DNA from: Zhongshania sp.
GTDB taxonomy: Bacteria > Pseudomonadota > Gammaproteobacteria > Pseudomonadales > Spongiibacteraceae
Direction of reading: 5' to 3'
DNA length: 61,891 nt
Assembly (NCBI RefSeq): GCF_029212375.1
Contig: NZ_JARGNU010000019.1
Coordinates: 1-61,891, forward strand
The notes below the pieces were generated by a model that was not told the origin of the DNA, did no database searches, and was given only the letters and a program-made list of their open reading frames with translations. Of this stretch, positions 29,852-40,707 are shown piece by piece; position 1 is the stretch's first letter, and every line of letters starts with the position of its first letter. The position numbers and the translations under genes are program-made.

Positions 29852-31180
29852 TTAGCGCACACCACCGCCGTAATTTTTCAAATTGGCCTTTTTCAAGACC
29901 GAGTCGTACTGCTGAGACATAAGGTGCGATTGAACCTGCGCCATAAAATCCATCACTACAACCACTACGATCAGTAACGATGTGCCACCGAGATAAAACG
30001 GCACATTCCACATCACTACCAAAAACTGCGGTAACAAACACACGCCGGCTATATACAGCGAGCCAAACATGGTCAATCGGGTTAACACACCATCGATGTA
30101 GTTAGCCGTTTGCTTACCAGGACGAATCCCAGGTAAAAATGCACCAGAGCGCTTCAAATTATCTGCTACTTCATCGGGGTTAAACATCAACGCCGTATAG
30201 AAGAAACAGAAAAACACGATCAAGGCTGTAAACATAATAATGTTCAGAGGCTGACCAGGTCCGATTGCTAGAGCAAGCTCCTGCAACCATTCCATGCCTT
30301 CGCTGCTCTGACCAACCCACTGCGCAATCGACGCAGGGAACAGCAAAATAGAGCTAGCGAAAATCGCCGGAATAACACCCGCCATATTCACCTTCATCGG
30401 CAAATGGCTAGATTGCGCCTGATACATCTTATTGCCGCGCTGCTGCTTAGCGTAATTTACCGTGATACGGCGTTGACCGCGTTCGATAAAGACCACCAAG
30501 TACACCACCGCCACCGCCAGCACCAATACCGCCAACAGCACTAATACATTGAGCTCACCTTGGCGCGCTTGCTCCAAAGACTGCCCTACCGCAGAGGGCA
30601 AGCCCGCAACGATACCTGCGAAGATCAACATGGAGATGCCGTTACCAACACCGCGCTCGGTTAACTGTTCACCAAGCCACATCATGAAAATCGCCCCTGT
30701 TACCAATGACACCACGGCAACAAAGAAAAAACTAAAATCGGCACTGTAAGCTAGACCCTGATTGGCCAAACCTACTGTCATACCCGTGGCCTGCAGCAAT
30801 GCTAGCAACACCGCAAGGTAGCGGGTGTACTGACTTATCTGCCGGCGACCAGCTTCGCCCTCTTTCTTCAAGGCTTCTAGCTGGGGGCTTACTGCCGACA
30901 TCAACTGCATAATAATCGATGCAGAAATATACGGCATAATGCCCAAAGCTAAGATACTCATACGCTCCAAGGCACCGCCCGAGAACATATTAAATAAACC
31001 GAGTACCGTGCCCTGATTCTGATTAAACAGCGCGGCGAGTTGATCCGGGTTAATACCCGGTACCGGAATGTGAGTACCGATGCGATAAACAATTATCGCT
31101 AGCAGTAGAAAACGAAGGCGAGCCATCAGCTCGCCTACTCCGGATTGACTTCCAGTTGATAATGGACTGGATTTCGCCAT
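29852..31180 (-). CDS. secY: preprotein translocase subunit SecY
   Basis: This is the channel-forming subunit of the SecYEG translocon in the inner membrane. Its 442 residues (E. coli 443) have ten predicted membrane segments. Seen: [13 protein letters not shown] before the plug region, [14 protein letters not shown] in TM2, [20 protein letters not shown], and the cytoplasmic loop [19 protein letters not shown] that contacts ribosome or SecA. It lies in the spc operon between rplO and rpmJ. Its partner secE is near the far end of the same cluster. Confidence 0.99.
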   Translation of the reverse strand: MAKSSPLSTGSQSGVGELMARLRFLLLAIIVYRIGTHIPVPGINPDQLAALFNQNQGTVLGLFNMFSGGALERMSILALGIMPYISASIIMQLMSAVSPQLEALKKEGEAGRRQISQYTRYLAVLLALLQATGMTVGLANQGLAYSADFSFFFVAVVSLVTGAIFMMWLGEQLTERGVGNGISMLIFAGIVAGLPSAVGQSLEQARQGELNVLVLLAVLVLAVAVVYLVVFIERGQRRITVNYAKQQRGNKMYQAQSSHLPMKVNMAGVIPAIFASSILLFPASIAQWVGQSSEGMEWLQELALAIGPGQPLNIIMFTALIVFFCFFYTALMFNPDEVADNLKRSGAFLPGIRPGKQTANYIDGVLTRLTMFGSLYIAGVCLLPQFLVVMWNVPFYLGGTSLLIVVVVVMDFMAQVQSHLMSQQYDSVLKKANLKNYGGGVR

Positions 31181-31192
31181 GGGGATCTCGCC

Positions 31193-31636
31193 TTATTCCT
31201 CGACTTTGCCGCCCGCTTTTTCAATAGCTTCGCGCGCGCCTTTTGTTACTGCCAAACCTTTTACAGTAACTGCCTTGTTCAGATCGCCCGACAGGAAGAT
31301 CTTTGCACGCTCAATGTTACGGCCAACCAAGTCAGCGCGCTTCAGAGCATCCAGATCAATCACGCCATCACCAGCAGCTGCTAGTTCAGCGGTACGGATT
31401 TGTGCAGTCACACGTGACAGTCGCGAAGTAAAACCATACTTCGGAAGACGCTTTTGCAAAGGCATCTGACCGCCTTCGAAACCCGGACGCACACTACCGC
31501 CGGAACGCGACTTAAGACCTTTGTGACCACGACCTGCGGTTTTACCCAAGCCACTACCGATACCACGACCTACCCGTTTACTATCTTTAACTCGACCGGG
31601 AGCCGGGCTCAGCGTGTTTAAACGCATATCGCTCAT
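31193..31636 (-). CDS. rplO: 50S ribosomal protein L15
   Basis: This 147-residue late-assembly protein of the large subunit contains [20 protein letters not shown], then the glycine-rich [20 protein letters not shown] signature and [16 protein letters not shown] chose ATG 31636 because GAGGG (inside the end of rpmD) lies 7 nt upstream. ATG 31627 (starting MRLNTL as in E. coli) and GTG 31639 are alternatives. It starts directly behind rpmD. Confidence 0.97.
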   Translation of the reverse strand: MSDMRLNTLSPAPGRVKDSKRVGRGIGSGLGKTAGRGHKGLKSRSGGSVRPGFEGGQMPLQKRLPKYGFTSRLSRVTAQIRTAELAAAGDGVIDLDALKRADLVGRNIERAKIFLSGDLNKAVTVKGLAVTKGAREAIEKAGGKVEE

Positions 31637-31639
31637 CAC

Positions 31640-31816
31640 TTATCCCTCAACACGTACTAAATAGTTGACCTTATTGATCATACCGCGCACTGATGGAGTG
31701 TCTTCCACTTCAACAGTGTGGCGGATACGACGCAAGCCAAGACCAGCAACGCAGGCCTTGTGCGACTTTAGTCGTCCTGTAACAGAACGAACTAGTGTGA
31801 CTTTAATCTTGCTCAT
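31640..31816 (-). CDS. rpmD: 50S ribosomal protein L30
   Basis: This 58-residue protein lies between rpsE and rplO. It begins [20 protein letters not shown] and contains the [20 protein letters not shown] block typical of L30, then ends NYLVRVEG. Its length equals that of other proteobacterial L30. The stop is followed within three bases by the rplO start, so the two are translationally coupled. Confidence 0.98.
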   Translation of the reverse strand: MSKIKVTLVRSVTGRLKSHKACVAGLGLRRIRHTVEVEDTPSVRGMINKVNYLVRVEG

Positions 31817-31835
31817 TGCAAATCCTGCCTATTTC

Positions 31836-32348
31836 TTAGCCCAAGATCTCTTCAACAGTCTTGCCGCGCTTAGTTGCGACCTCTTCTGGAGAAGAAACGC
31901 TTACCAGTGCTTTAACAGTTGCACGAACCACGTTTACCGGGTTGGTAGAACCATAGCACTTGGCCAGTACGTTATGAATGCCAGCAATTTCCAGCACCGA
32001 GCGCATTGCACCACCGGCAATAACACCAGTACCTTCAGATGCGGGCTGCATGTAAACCTTGGAGGCACCGTGACGGCCTTTGACAGCGTACTGGATGGTA
32101 TCACCCTTTACGTCTACCTGAACCATATTACGGCGGGCAGCTTCCATCGCTTTTTGGATAGCGACCGGCACTTCACGTGCCTTGCCGCGACCAAAGCCGA
32201 CTTTACCATTGCCATCACCAACTACAGTCAGAGCAGTGAAGCTGAAAATACGGCCACCCTTGACCACCTTGGCAACACGGTTTACTTGCACTAATTTCTC
32301 TTGCAAGCCTTCAGTGTTTGCTTTGTCTTTCTGATCGTTATACGCCAT
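31836..32348 (-). CDS. rpsE: 30S ribosomal protein S5
   Basis: This 170-residue protein is important for decoding accuracy and mRNA unwinding at the entry channel. The N-terminal double-stranded RNA-binding-like domain has [20 protein letters not shown] and [16 protein letters not shown]. The C-terminal domain has [19 protein letters not shown]. The spectinomycin-loop region (VVKGG) looks wild type. It lies in the spc operon between rplR and rpmD. Confidence 0.99.
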   Translation of the reverse strand: MAYNDQKDKANTEGLQEKLVQVNRVAKVVKGGRIFSFTALTVVGDGNGKVGFGRGKAREVPVAIQKAMEAARRNMVQVDVKGDTIQYAVKGRHGASKVYMQPASEGTGVIAGGAMRSVLEIAGIHNVLAKCYGSTNPVNVVRATVKALVSVSSPEEVATKRGKTVEEILG

Positions 32349-32359
32349 CGCCTAAAACC

Positions 32360-32710
32360 TTAGAATTCCAAACCACCTTCACGGGCAGCATCTGCCAGCG
32401 CCTTGACACGGCCGTGGAATTTAAATCCACTGCGGTCAAAGGCGACCTTTGTCACGCCTGCGGCTTTCGCGCGGTCGGCGATCAACTTGCCCACACTAGC
32501 GGCTGCGGCAACATTACCAGTAACGCCAGCACGCAACTCTTTATCTAGTGTAGAGGCACTCGCCAACACGACATCACCTGTAGCAGCAATAAGCTGAGCA
32601 TACATGTGACGCGGTGTGCGGTGAATGCTAAGACGTACGGCGCGGAGCTCACGCATTTTAAAGCGAGCACGGCGGGCACGACGTAATCTTGATATTTTCT
32701 TATCGCTCAT
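32360..32710 (-). CDS. rplR: 50S ribosomal protein L18
   Basis: This 116-residue protein mediates 5S rRNA attachment to the large subunit with L5. It carries the basic N-terminus [15 protein letters not shown], the [16 protein letters not shown] strand and the C-terminal [20 protein letters not shown] signature. It lies in the spc operon, 10 nt after rplF. Confidence 0.99.
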   Translation of the reverse strand: MSDKKISRLRRARRARFKMRELRAVRLSIHRTPRHMYAQLIAATGDVVLASASTLDKELRAGVTGNVAAAASVGKLIADRAKAAGVTKVAFDRSGFKFHGRVKALADAAREGGLEF

Positions 32711-32720
32711 AACCTAGCCT

Positions 32721-33254
32721 TTACTTTTTCTTCGCTTCTTTACGACGGACGTTTTCGTCTGCGTAGCGAACACCCTTACCTTTATACGGCTCTGGTGGAC
32801 GGAACGCGCGGATTTCGGCCGCTACCTTACCCAGTATTTGCTTGTCGGTACCGCTCAAGACGATTTCCGTCTGAGTTGGGGTATCAACAGTTACGCCTTC
32901 TGGCAATGCATAATCAATAGGGTGGGAAAAACCCAACACCAAATTTATGCTATTACCAGTGGCCTTAGCACGGTAACCAACACCGTTTAGGATCAGCTTA
33001 CGCTGAAAGCCTTCGCTAACACCAACACACATATTGTTAGTCAAAGAACGAGTAGTACCCGCCATTGCCCAACCATTTTTCGCGCCTTCACGCGCTGAGA
33101 ATACTAAACGCCCGTCTTCTTGCTGCACTTCAACAGACTGGTGTAAAGGCAGTACTAAACTACCTTTTTTACCTTTGACTGCGATGCTGCTGGCGTCGAG
33201 CTTGACTTCAACCCCTGCGGGGATAGTCACTGGACTTTTCGCTACTCTTGACAT
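32721..33254 (-). CDS. rplF: 50S ribosomal protein L6
   Basis: This 177-residue protein near the elongation-factor binding site has two repeats of the L6 fold. It begins [20 protein letters not shown]; the C-terminal repeat carries [20 protein letters not shown], the family signature. It lies between rpsH and rplR in the spc operon. Confidence 0.99.
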   Translation of the reverse strand: MSRVAKSPVTIPAGVEVKLDASSIAVKGKKGSLVLPLHQSVEVQQEDGRLVFSAREGAKNGWAMAGTTRSLTNNMCVGVSEGFQRKLILNGVGYRAKATGNSINLVLGFSHPIDYALPEGVTVDTPTQTEIVLSGTDKQILGKVAAEIRAFRPPEPYKGKGVRYADENVRRKEAKKK

Positions 33255-33279
33255 GTTAAGAACTCTTTAAACTGTCGCG

Positions 33280-33675
33280 TTAGAAAACAGTGCAAAGCAC
33301 TTCGCCGCCCACACCGGCCGCTCGCGCTGCACGATCGGTCATCACACCATTGCTGGTAGAGACAATCGCGATACCCAAACCGGCACGCACTGATGGCAAT
33401 TCATCTTTACCAGCGTAAGCGCGCAGACCTGGACGGCTTACCCGATGAATCTCAGCGATTACCGGCTTACCCTGATAGTACTTCAACTCAACTGTTAGCT
33501 GCGCTTTGCCACCATCGGCTTCGACGCGCGAACTAGCGATATAACCTTCGTCTTCCAGTACCTTTGCAACCGATACCTTAAGTTTTGAAGAAGGCATCTG
33601 AACAGCAGTTTTACCTGCCATCTGAGCGTTGCGGATACGTGTAAGCATATCCGCTAAAGGATCTTGCATGCTCAT
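33280..33675 (-). CDS. rpsH: 30S ribosomal protein S8
   Basis: This 131-residue primary 16S rRNA-binding protein is, in E. coli, also the translational repressor of the spc operon. It begins [20 protein letters not shown] and ends with the [20 protein letters not shown] signature. ATG 33675 is favoured by GGGAG 6 nt upstream. ATG 33669 is two codons in. Confidence 0.99.
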   Translation of the reverse strand: MSMQDPLADMLTRIRNAQMAGKTAVQMPSSKLKVSVAKVLEDEGYIASSRVEADGGKAQLTVELKYYQGKPVIAEIHRVSRPGLRAYAGKDELPSVRAGLGIAIVSTSNGVMTDRAARAAGVGGEVLCTVF

Positions 33676-33730
33676 GTTTTGCTCCCATTAAACGCCGCGG
33701 CCATAGCCAGCGACAGCAAAATTCCCACTA

Positions 33731-34036
33731 TTACCAGCTAGCCTTAACTAAGCCGGGGACATCACCGCGCATAGCGGCTTGACGAAGCTGGTTACGGCAT
33801 AGACCGAACTTGCGGTATACACCGTGCGGACGACCCGTGATCTGACAACGACGACGCTGACGTGATGGACTTGCATCACGCGGAAGCTTTTGCAGCTTAA
33901 CCTGCGCATCCCACTTTTCTTCATCGCTCGAATTTACGCTGGCGAAAATCGCTTTAAGCTCAGCGCGCTTTGCAGCGAATTTTTCGACAGTTTGGGCACG
34001 TTTCAATTCGCGCGCTTTCATTGACTGCTTTGCCAT
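33731..34036 (-). CDS. rpsN: 30S ribosomal protein S14 (zinc-independent form)
   Basis: This 101-residue head protein begins [15 protein letters not shown] and carries [20 protein letters not shown] and [16 protein letters not shown]. It is the longer C- form: only two isolated cysteines are present and no CxxC zinc ribbon. It lies between rplE and rpsH. Confidence 0.99.
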   Translation of the reverse strand: MAKQSMKARELKRAQTVEKFAAKRAELKAIFASVNSSDEEKWDAQVKLQKLPRDASPSRQRRRCQITGRPHGVYRKFGLCRNQLRQAAMRGDVPGLVKASW

Positions 34037-34050
34037 GTCCCCTGAACCCC

Positions 34051-34590
34051 TTAACCTTTAAACGGAAAGTTAAACGCTTTTAACAGCGCGCGACCTTCGT
34101 CGTCATTACGAGCAGTAGTCGTGATCGTAATATCCATACCGCGTAGTGTATCAATTTTATCGTAATCAATTTCCGGAAAGATAATCTGTTCCGTTACGCC
34201 CATCGCGAAGTTACCGCGACCGTCGAATGATTTCGGGCTGATACCGCGGAAGTCACGCACGCGAGGAATAGCGATGCTAACTAGGCGATCCAGAAATTCA
34301 TACATGTTTTCGCCGCGCAGAGTTACTTTGCAGCCAATCGGCCAACCATCACGGATTTTAAAACCTGCGATTGATTTGCGCGCCTTGGTCACCACTGGCT
34401 TCTGACCTGCAATCTTTGTCAGGTCGGACAGTGCTGCCTCAAGAACTTTCTTATCTCCAGCTGCTTCACCAACGCCCATGTTCAGGGTGATTTTGGTGAT
34501 GCGCGGAACTTCCATAGGGTTAGCTAAAGACAGCTCTTCAATCAGCTTAGCCTTTAACTCGGTTTGGTATAGTTCACCTAATCGTGCCAT
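34051..34590 (-). CDS. rplE: 50S ribosomal protein L5
   Basis: This 179-residue 5S rRNA-binding protein of the central protuberance contains [32 protein letters not shown] and the [16 protein letters not shown] block; it ends [10 protein letters not shown]. Its order after rplX and before rpsN is standard. Confidence 0.99.
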   Translation of the reverse strand: MARLGELYQTELKAKLIEELSLANPMEVPRITKITLNMGVGEAAGDKKVLEAALSDLTKIAGQKPVVTKARKSIAGFKIRDGWPIGCKVTLRGENMYEFLDRLVSIAIPRVRDFRGISPKSFDGRGNFAMGVTEQIIFPEIDYDKIDTLRGMDITITTTARNDDEGRALLKAFNFPFKG

Positions 34591-34603
34591 TTTTCACTAA
34601 CCC

Positions 34604-34921
34604 CTACGCGTTGATCGCATCGCCGCTTGATTTAAAAATACGGGTCTTGCTGCCGTCTTCGGCTACTTTAAAGCCCACGCGATCCGCCTGCTTAGTAGAC
34701 GGGTTGTAAATTGCAACATTAGAAACCTGGATCGCTGCTTCTTTCTCAACGATACCACCGGCCACACCCAGCTGCGGGTTTGGACGCTGATGTTTCTTAA
34801 TCATATTAATGCCGGAGACCAGCACCTTGTTGTTATCCAAAACTTTCTGGACAACACCGCGCTTACCTTTGTCTTTACCGGTTAAGACGATAACTTCGTC
34901 TTCACGCTTAATCTTACGCAT
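34604..34921 (-). CDS. rplX: 50S ribosomal protein L24
   Basis: This 105-residue assembly initiator has a KOW motif: [20 protein letters not shown] with the conserved glycine, then [16 protein letters not shown]. It lies between rplN and rplE in the spc operon. Confidence 0.99.
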   Translation of the reverse strand: MRKIKREDEVIVLTGKDKGKRGVVQKVLDNNKVLVSGINMIKKHQRPNPQLGVAGGIVEKEAAIQVSNVAIYNPSTKQADRVGFKVAEDGSKTRIFKSSGDAINA

Positions 34922-34954
34922 AACCTGACCTCAGCCTTCTCTCCACACCTGGAA

Positions 34955-35323
34955 CTACAGTACTTCCGGTGCCAAAGAGATTATCTTCATGAACTTCTCG
35001 CCACGCAATTCACGCGTTACTGGCCCAAAAATACGAGTGCCAATAGGTGCGTTGTTATTGTTTAGCAACACTGCAGCGTTATCGTCAAACTTGATCAGTG
35101 AACCGTCTGGACGACGCACACCTTTCTTAGTACGAACTACAACAGCTGTCATTACCTGACCTTTTTTCACTTTGCCGCGAGGGATAGCCTCTTTGACTGT
35201 GACTTTGATCAGATCACCGACTCGTGCATAGCGACGATGAGAGCCGCCAAGCACCTTGATGCACATAACGCGACGTGCGCCACTGTTATCTGCAACTTCC
35301 AAATAGCTTTCTGTTTGAATCAT
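34955..35323 (-). CDS. rplN: 50S ribosomal protein L14
   Basis: This 122-residue protein contacts helix 44 of the small subunit. It begins [20 protein letters not shown] and contains [20 protein letters not shown] and [13 protein letters not shown]. It is the first gene of the spc operon. The 59-nt gap to rpsQ shows no promoter good enough to call. Confidence 0.99.
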   Translation of the reverse strand: MIQTESYLEVADNSGARRVMCIKVLGGSHRRYARVGDLIKVTVKEAIPRGKVKKGQVMTAVVVRTKKGVRRPDGSLIKFDDNAAVLLNNNNAPIGTRIFGPVTRELRGEKFMKIISLAPEVL

Positions 35324-35382
35324 TTCTTACTCCAAACCAGTCAACAGTGCATCAAGCGATTGCACACAGGCCGCCGGCCAAA

Positions 35383-35649
35383 TTAAACCTGGGTAGCCGT
35401 TACATCAACGCTCAACAACGCCCAAGTTTTTAACTTGGACACTGGACGCGTTTCGCAAACTGTCACTACATCACCAATTTTGCACTCATTGTTTTCATCA
35501 TGAGCGTGAACTTTCGATGAACGCGTTATGTACTTACCGTACATCGGGTGCTTTACCCGACGCTCAATCAGTACCGTAATGGTTTTATCCATTTTGTCAC
35601 TGACCACTTTACCGGTGGCTGTACGAGCACTTTTTGCTACTTCTGACAT
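35383..35649 (-). CDS. rpsQ: 30S ribosomal protein S17
   Basis: This 88-residue OB-fold protein binds the 5' domain of 16S rRNA. It contains [40 protein letters not shown] and [11 protein letters not shown]. It is the last gene of the S10 operon, 2 nt after rpmC. Confidence 0.99.
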   Translation of the reverse strand: MSEVAKSARTATGKVVSDKMDKTITVLIERRVKHPMYGKYITRSSKVHAHDENNECKIGDVVTVCETRPVSKLKTWALLSVDVTATQV

Positions 35650-35651
35650 TT

Positions 35652-35843
35652 TTAGTTACCTGCCTTTTCCTGGAGCACAGTTTTAACGCGTGCTATTTCC
35701 TGACGAGTTTTCTTCAGCAAATGCGTTTGCGCTAACTGGCCGGTACTCTTTTGCATGCGAAGCTTGAACTGATCTTCAAGCAGCTGCAACAGTTGGGCAT
35801 TAAGATCTTCAACTGATTTATCGCGTAACTCTAAAGCATTCAT
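35652..35843 (-). CDS. rpmC: 50S ribosomal protein L29
   Basis: This 63-residue protein at the polypeptide exit tunnel, near the SRP and trigger factor docking site, starts [18 protein letters not shown] and carries the [15 protein letters not shown] signature. ATG 35843 shares one base with the rplP stop (TGATG), so translation is coupled. A GTG one codon upstream is less likely. Confidence 0.98.
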   Translation of the reverse strand: MNALELRDKSVEDLNAQLLQLLEDQFKLRMQKSTGQLAQTHLLKKTRQEIARVKTVLQEKAGN

Positions 35844-36256
35844 CACATCACCACCCGTCTAACAAAAGCGGTCGGCACAGGTATCTTTGCTGACGCCAAG
35901 GCGAATGCTTCACGCGCCAATTCTTCAGACACGCCTTCTACTTCGTACAAGACCTTGCCCGGCTGAATCTGTGCGACCCAGTATTCAACATTACCCTTAC
36001 CCTTACCCTGACGAACTTCGAGAGGCTTTTGGGTAATTGGCTTATCTGGGAACACACGAATCCAGATTTTTCCACCACGTTTGATGTGGCGCGTCATTGC
36101 ACGACGTGCCGCCTCGATCTGGCGAGCTGTAATACGACCGCGACCGATTGCTTTAAGGCCAAACTCGCCAAAGCTGACCCGGCTACCGCGTTCTGCCAGA
36201 CCACGGTTGCGTCCTTTGTGTTGCTTGCGAAACTTTGTGCGCTTCGGCTGTAACAT
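35843..36256 (-). CDS. rplP: 50S ribosomal protein L16
   Basis: This 137-residue protein near the A-site tRNA organises the tRNA-binding region. It begins [19 protein letters not shown] and contains [20 protein letters not shown] and [17 protein letters not shown]. It lies between rpsC and rpmC. Confidence 0.99.
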   Translation of the reverse strand: MLQPKRTKFRKQHKGRNRGLAERGSRVSFGEFGLKAIGRGRITARQIEAARRAMTRHIKRGGKIWIRVFPDKPITQKPLEVRQGKGKGNVEYWVAQIQPGKVLYEVEGVSEELAREAFALASAKIPVPTAFVRRVVM

Positions 36257-36267
36257 TTGCGTAACCC

Positions 36268-36942
36268 TTACTCTGAACCTTTCTTAGCCTTAGCTTCGAC
36301 CGCTTCTTTTCTGGTTCCCAGGATTTCTCCCTTAAAGATCCAGACTTTGACACCAATGATGCCGTAGGTCGTAGCTGCTTCGTGTGTCGCGTAGTCAATA
36401 TCAGCGCGCAGTGTGTGCAGTGGCACACGTCCTTCGCGATACCACTCGGTACGAGCAATTTCTGCACCACCGACACGCCCACTAACCTGTACCTTAATGC
36501 CTTCCGCACCTTGGCGCATTGCGTTCTGTACCACACGCTTCATAGCGCGGCGGAACATAACACGGCGTTCAAGCTGCTGAGCGACGTTCATGGCTACCAA
36601 CTTCGCTTCCATATCCGGCTTGCGGATCTCTTCGATGTTGATATGAACTGGCACACCCATTTTCACTGACAGCTCTTTACGAAGCTTGTCGACATCCTCA
36701 CCCTTTTTACCGATAACGATACCGGGGCGCGCTGTGTGAATCGTGATGCGTGCAGTTTGTGCCGGACGCTCAATAACAATACGGCTTACTGAAGCGTGAG
36801 AGAGCTTTTTCTCAAGCAACTCACGTACTTCCAAATCCATTACTAGGTGCGCGGCGTAGTTCTTACCACTCGCATACCAAATGGAGTTATGATCTTTTAC
36901 GATTCCCAGCCGGATGCCGGTCGGGTGTACTTTCTGACCCAT
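36268..36942 (-). CDS. rpsC: 30S ribosomal protein S3
   Basis: This 224-residue head protein lies at the mRNA entry site. It begins [23 protein letters not shown] domain follows ([20 protein letters not shown]), and the C-terminal domain has [20 protein letters not shown]. It lies between rplV and rplP. Confidence 0.99.
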   Translation of the reverse strand: MGQKVHPTGIRLGIVKDHNSIWYASGKNYAAHLVMDLEVRELLEKKLSHASVSRIVIERPAQTARITIHTARPGIVIGKKGEDVDKLRKELSVKMGVPVHINIEEIRKPDMEAKLVAMNVAQQLERRVMFRRAMKRVVQNAMRQGAEGIKVQVSGRVGGAEIARTEWYREGRVPLHTLRADIDYATHEAATTYGIIGVKVWIFKGEILGTRKEAVEAKAKKGSE

Positions 36943-36956
36943 GTGGTCTCTCCTAC

Positions 36957-37295
36957 CTAGCCTTCGCCGTCTGCAACTTTAATCGTGATATGACAAGATC
37001 TTTTCAGAATACGATCCGCACGACCCTTTGCACGAGGACGAAGACGTTTCATCGTCGTACCTTCATCTACAAAGATTGTCGAAACTTTCAATTCGTCAAC
37101 ATCTGCGCCTTCGTTATGCTCAGCATTGGCGATTGCGGAGTTAAGCACCTTCTTAATAATGCTCGCCGCTTTCTTAGAGCTGAACGTCAGCAGATCAAGC
37201 GATTCTTCCACACCCTTTCCGCGAATTTGGTCAGCAACCAAACGCGCCTTCTGGGCAGAGATTCGTGCGCCTTTTAAACGTGCTGCTACTTCCAT
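36957..37295 (-). CDS. rplV: 50S ribosomal protein L22
   Basis: This 112-residue protein has a beta hairpin that lines the exit tunnel (macrolide region). It begins [20 protein letters not shown] and contains [21 protein letters not shown] chose ATG 37295, preceded by GGGAGAGG. Longer readings to 37427 run into the rpsS end and add unrelated residues. Confidence 0.98.
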   Translation of the reverse strand: MEVAARLKGARISAQKARLVADQIRGKGVEESLDLLTFSSKKAASIIKKVLNSAIANAEHNEGADVDELKVSTIFVDEGTTMKRLRPRAKGRADRILKRSCHITIKVADGEG

Positions 37296-37320
37296 CTTAA
37301 AAGCCTCTCCCGGCCCAAGC

Positions 37321-37596
37321 TTAACGCTTGGCCTTTTTATCGGCCACGTGACCCTTATAGGTCCTAGTCGCGGCAAATTCACCCAATTTGTGACCAACCA
37401 TGTCTTCGGAAATAATAACCGGAACATGCTGACGACCGTTGTGAACAGCGATTGTCAGAGCCACCATTTCAGGCAGAATCATGGAGCGACGCGACCACGT
37501 TTTAATGGGGCGACGATCGTTTTTTTCTACCGCTACTTCAACCTTCTTCAACAAATGAAGATCGACAAACGGACCTTTCTTTAATGAACGTGGCAC
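37321..37596 (-). CDS. rpsS: 30S ribosomal protein S19
   Basis: This 91-residue head protein begins [20 protein letters not shown] and carries [20 protein letters not shown] and [19 protein letters not shown], the family signature. It lies between rplB and rplV. Confidence 0.99.
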   Translation of the reverse strand: MPRSLKKGPFVDLHLLKKVEVAVEKNDRRPIKTWSRRSMILPEMVALTIAVHNGRQHVPVIISEDMVGHKLGEFAATRTYKGHVADKKAKR

Positions 37597-37633
37597 AAGC
37601 TAATCCTCTTTACTCTAATTGACGTCTGATCGA

Positions 37634-38458
37634 TTACTTATCGCGACGACGTACAATTAGTTTGTCTGTACGCTTATTTTTACGGGTCTTATACCCTTTG
37701 GTCGGCATACCCCAAGGAGATACAGGGTGACGACCACCAGAAGTACGACCTTCACCACCACCATGTGGGTGATCTACCGGGTTCATCGCCACACCGCGAA
37801 CGGTAGGACGAACACCACGCCAACGCGAGGCACCGGCTTTACCCAACTTACGCAAGCTGTGCTCGCTGTTGGATACTTCACCCAATGTTGCTCTGCACTC
37901 TGACAACACCTTACGCGTCTCACCACTACGCAGACGAATCGTTGCGTACTGGCCATCACGAGCAACCAACTGAGCTGAAGTACCGGCACTACGCGCGATC
38001 TGCGCGCCTTTACCAGGCTTCATTTCCACACAGTGAACTGTGCTTCCCAGCGGAATATTGCGAATAGGCAAGGTATTACCAGGCTTAATCGGCGATGCAT
38101 CACCAGAGACAATTTGATCTCCAGCAGAAACACCTTTTGGCGCAATAATGTAGCGACGCTCACCGTCTGCATACATCACCAAGGCGATGAATGCGGTGCG
38201 GTTAGGATCATACTCCAAACGCTCGACGCGTGCAGGAATACCGTCTTTATTACGCTTAAAATCTATTAAACGGTAATGTTGCTTATGACCACCACCAACG
38301 TGACGAGTGGTGATACGACCGTTATTGTTACGGCCGCCATTGCGCGACTGACTCTCAAGCAGCGGCTTGTGCGGTGCACCTTTGTGTAGATCGGGGTTAA
38401 CCACCCGAACAACAAAGCGACGGCCGGGAGAAGTCGGTTTACTTTTAACAATTGCCAT
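37634..38458 (-). CDS. rplB: 50S ribosomal protein L2
   Basis: This 274-residue protein is needed for subunit association and peptidyl transferase activity. It contains [19 protein letters not shown] (N-terminal RNA-binding part) and the late signature [20 protein letters not shown], including the conserved His. It lies between rplW and rpsS. Confidence 0.99.
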   Translation of the reverse strand: MAIVKSKPTSPGRRFVVRVVNPDLHKGAPHKPLLESQSRNGGRNNNGRITTRHVGGGHKQHYRLIDFKRNKDGIPARVERLEYDPNRTAFIALVMYADGERRYIIAPKGVSAGDQIVSGDASPIKPGNTLPIRNIPLGSTVHCVEMKPGKGAQIARSAGTSAQLVARDGQYATIRLRSGETRKVLSECRATLGEVSNSEHSLRKLGKAGASRWRGVRPTVRGVAMNPVDHPHGGGEGRTSGGRHPVSPWGMPTKGYKTRKNKRTDKLIVRRRDK

Positions 38459-38475
38459 TTGACTAAACTCCAGAC

Positions 38476-38772
38476 TTATTCAGCGACCGCAAAGTCGATG
38501 TCTTGACCCTGCGCAAGGCTCACATACGCTTTCTTCCAGTTTGACTTTTTACTCAAACCAAAACGATTGCGCTTAACCTTACCCTTAACATTCACGGTAC
38601 GAACATCCAAAACGCTGACTTTAAAAAGCTTTTCTACCGCTTTTTTAACTTCCAGCTTGGTGGCGTTAGGCAGAACCCGGAATACCACTTGGTTGTTCAA
38701 CTCGGTGCTCGCTGCACTTTTTTCAGAAACGTGCGGGCCGAGCAGTACCTTATAGATGCGCTCTGTATTCAT
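38476..38772 (-). CDS. rplW: 50S ribosomal protein L23
   Basis: This 98-residue protein at the tunnel exit docks trigger factor and SRP. It contains [33 protein letters not shown] and [20 protein letters not shown]. It overlaps rplD by 4 nt (ATGA), indicating coupling. Confidence 0.99.
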   Translation of the reverse strand: MNTERIYKVLLGPHVSEKSAASTELNNQVVFRVLPNATKLEVKKAVEKLFKVSVLDVRTVNVKGKVKRNRFGLSKKSNWKKAYVSLAQGQDIDFAVAE

Positions 38773-39386
38773 CCCAACAGCTCCTCAAACTTTTTCAATG
38801 CAGCTACAGTAATAACCACTTTTTCGTAGCCAATTAGGCTAACTGGGTCAACACCACTCACATCGCGAACATCAACATTGTGTAGATTGCGAGCAGCAAG
38901 ATACAAATTGCCATTCACTTCCTCTGTCACAACCAACGCACCTTCAAGACCGTACTCACCTAGCGACTGAACCAGCAGCTTGGTTTTTGGTGACTCGAGC
39001 GCAAAATCCTCAACCACTACCAAGCGCTCTTGACGAGCCAGCTCAGACAGAATTGTGCACAGTGCAGCACGATACATCTTGCGGTTAACTTTCTGGCTGT
39101 GATCCTGTGGACGCGCAGCAAATGTAACGCCGCCCCCACGCCAAATTGGCGAACGGATAGTACCAGCACGCGCGCGGCCAGTACCTTTTTGACGCCATGG
39201 CTTCTTACCGCCACCACGAACATCAGAACGTGTCTTTTGAGCACGAGTACCCTGACGAGCACCGGCCATATAGGCCACAACCACTTGGTGCACTAGATCT
39301 TCGTTAAACTCGCGTGCAAACGTGACGTCAGATACCTGAACCGTCCCGGCTGCCCCGTTACCGGGTTTCGCAATACTTAATTCCAT
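38769..39386 (-). CDS. rplD: 50S ribosomal protein L4
   Basis: This 205-residue tunnel protein is, in E. coli, also the autogenous repressor of the S10 operon. It contains [20 protein letters not shown] and [19 protein letters not shown], the long tunnel loop. It follows rplC by 11 nt and overlaps rplW. The short S10 leader here raises the question of how L4 control works in this organism (see findings). Confidence 0.99.
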   Translation of the reverse strand: MELSIAKPGNGAAGTVQVSDVTFAREFNEDLVHQVVVAYMAGARQGTRAQKTRSDVRGGGKKPWRQKGTGRARAGTIRSPIWRGGGVTFAARPQDHSQKVNRKMYRAALCTILSELARQERLVVVEDFALESPKTKLLVQSLGEYGLEGALVVTEEVNGNLYLAARNLHNVDVRDVSGVDPVSLIGYEKVVITVAALKKFEELLG

Positions 39387-39397
39387 TGCATCGCCCC

Positions 39398-40042
39398 CTA
39401 GGATTTTTTAGCTTTTACAGCAGGACGTACGAATACATCACCACCTGGAGCACCTGGAACCGCACCCTTGATTAAAATCAAGTTGCGTTCAGCGTCCACA
39501 CGAACAACCTCAAGAGTCTGAACGGTTACGCGCTCAGCACCCATGTGACCAGACATCTTCTTGCCCTTAAAAACTCGACCAGGCGTTTGACACTGACCAA
39601 TAGAGCCGTTAGAACGATGCGACAGCGAGTTGCCGTGAGTTGCGTCTTGCATGGTAAAGTTCCAGCGCTTGATGCCGCCCTGAAAACCCTTACCTTTAGA
39701 CTGACCAGTGACATCAACCTTTTGGCCCGCCTCGAATGCAGCAACAGTTAGCTCAGCACCAACTTCTGGCGCCTCTTCGCCCTGCTCCAAACGAAACTCC
39801 CACAAACCACGCCCAGCCTCAACTCCGGCTTTTGCAAAGTGACCTGCTTCCGCTTTAGGGATACGTGATGCCTTGCGAGCGCCAGTAGTAATCTGGATTG
39901 CCCGATAGCCATCGACATCATCTGCCTTGACACGAGTAACGCGATTAGGATCAACCTCAATCACCGTTACCGGAATAGAAATACCGTCTTCTGTAAAAAC
40001 GCGCGTCATGCCGCTTTTACGACCGACCAAACCTATAGTCAT
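39398..40042 (-). CDS. rplC: 50S ribosomal protein L3
   Basis: This 214-residue protein has an extension that reaches the peptidyl transferase centre. It begins [20 protein letters not shown] and contains the [14 protein letters not shown] signature; the conserved methylated Gln region is [19 protein letters not shown]. It is separated from rpsJ by 120 nt with no clear terminator. Confidence 0.99.
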   Translation of the reverse strand: MTIGLVGRKSGMTRVFTEDGISIPVTVIEVDPNRVTRVKADDVDGYRAIQITTGARKASRIPKAEAGHFAKAGVEAGRGLWEFRLEQGEEAPEVGAELTVAAFEAGQKVDVTGQSKGKGFQGGIKRWNFTMQDATHGNSLSHRSNGSIGQCQTPGRVFKGKKMSGHMGAERVTVQTLEVVRVDAERNLILIKGAVPGAPGGDVFVRPAVKAKKS

Positions 40043-40162
40043 TGCTCCAACCTCTCAGTGTACGGGGCTAACACCCTCTATGGCCGCGCTCTAACACGCG
40101 TTACACAACCCAGGGCCAGCCCCCGAGCGGGTCTGAAAAAAATATTCAGTGTTTACTTGTTT

Positions 40163-40474
40163 TTAGCCGAGGCTAATTTGAACTTCTACACCAGCCGCCA
40201 AATCTAACTTCATCAGCGCGTCTACAGTTTTTTCTGTAGGCTCTACGATGTCCAACATGCGCTTATGGGTGCGGATCTCATACTGATCACGCGCATCCTT
40301 GTTTACATGTGGAGAGACTAGGATTGTAAAACGCTCTTTGCGCGTAGGCAGAGGAATTGGACCTCTAACCTGAGCACCAGTACGTTTTGCAGTGTCCACA
40401 ATCTCTTGCGTAGACGCATCAATGAGGCGGTGATCAAAAGCTTTTAAACGAATTCTTATCCGTTGGTTCTGCAC
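40163..40474 (-). CDS. rpsJ: 30S ribosomal protein S10 (NusE)
   Basis: This 103-residue protein belongs to the small-subunit head and also to the antitermination complex with NusB. It starts at GTG 40474, giving [24 protein letters not shown] lies 9 nt upstream, and the length equals that of E. coli S10. Longer readings to 40648 cross the predicted promoter. It is the first gene of the S10 operon, whose promoter lies about 77 nt upstream. Confidence 0.98.
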   Translation of the reverse strand: MQNQRIRIRLKAFDHRLIDASTQEIVDTAKRTGAQVRGPIPLPTRKERFTILVSPHVNKDARDQYEIRTHKRMLDIVEPTEKTVDALMKLDLAAGVEVQISLG

Positions 40475-40550
40475 CTGATCAAACTCCCATCCCGAATAAA
40501 TCCGGATCCTCGCCATTTGTCGCCGAGGTAACCCGAAAAAAGGAAGCGGA

Positions 40551-40579
40551 ATGTTAAAGATATACCGAGGCATTGTCAA
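40551..40579 (-). promoter_or_regulatory. predicted promoter of the S10 operon
   Basis: On the minus strand a full-consensus TTGACA (40574-40579), a 17-bp spacer and TAACAT (40551-40556). The start near 40545 leaves a leader of about 70 nt before the rpsJ GTG. It lies between the tufA terminator and rpsJ. Confidence 0.72.
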
Positions 40580-40653
40580 CACAATATCCAAGGATTTCTT
40601 CAGCAAACCACAACTAAATATAAAGCCGGAAAAATTACCGACCAACAATCAAG

Positions 40654-40677
40654 AAAGGGAGGCCCAAACCTCCCTTT
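40654..40677 (-). terminator. hairpin terminator after tufA
   Basis: A 9-bp perfect stem (40654-40662 and 40669-40677) has a 6-nt loop, 31 nt beyond the tufA stop. On the minus strand it is followed by TTTCTTGATTG, a broken U-run, so termination is probably partial and some read-through into the S10 operon is possible. Confidence 0.7.
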
Positions 40678-40707
40678 CCCAAACAAATACCGCCTTAGCG
40701 GTAATGC

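Noticed and set aside
35324-35382. Possible spc-operon promoter before rplN
   Set aside because: No -10/-35 pair with acceptable spacing; the short GGCC dyad there is too small to call.
37296-37427. N-terminal extension of rplV
   Set aside because: It overlaps the end of rpsS and has no similarity to L22; ATG 37295 has a strong ribosome site.
40475-40648. N-terminal extension of rpsJ
   Set aside because: It would cross the predicted S10 promoter and adds 58 residues absent from any S10; the GTG at 40474 gives the exact family length.
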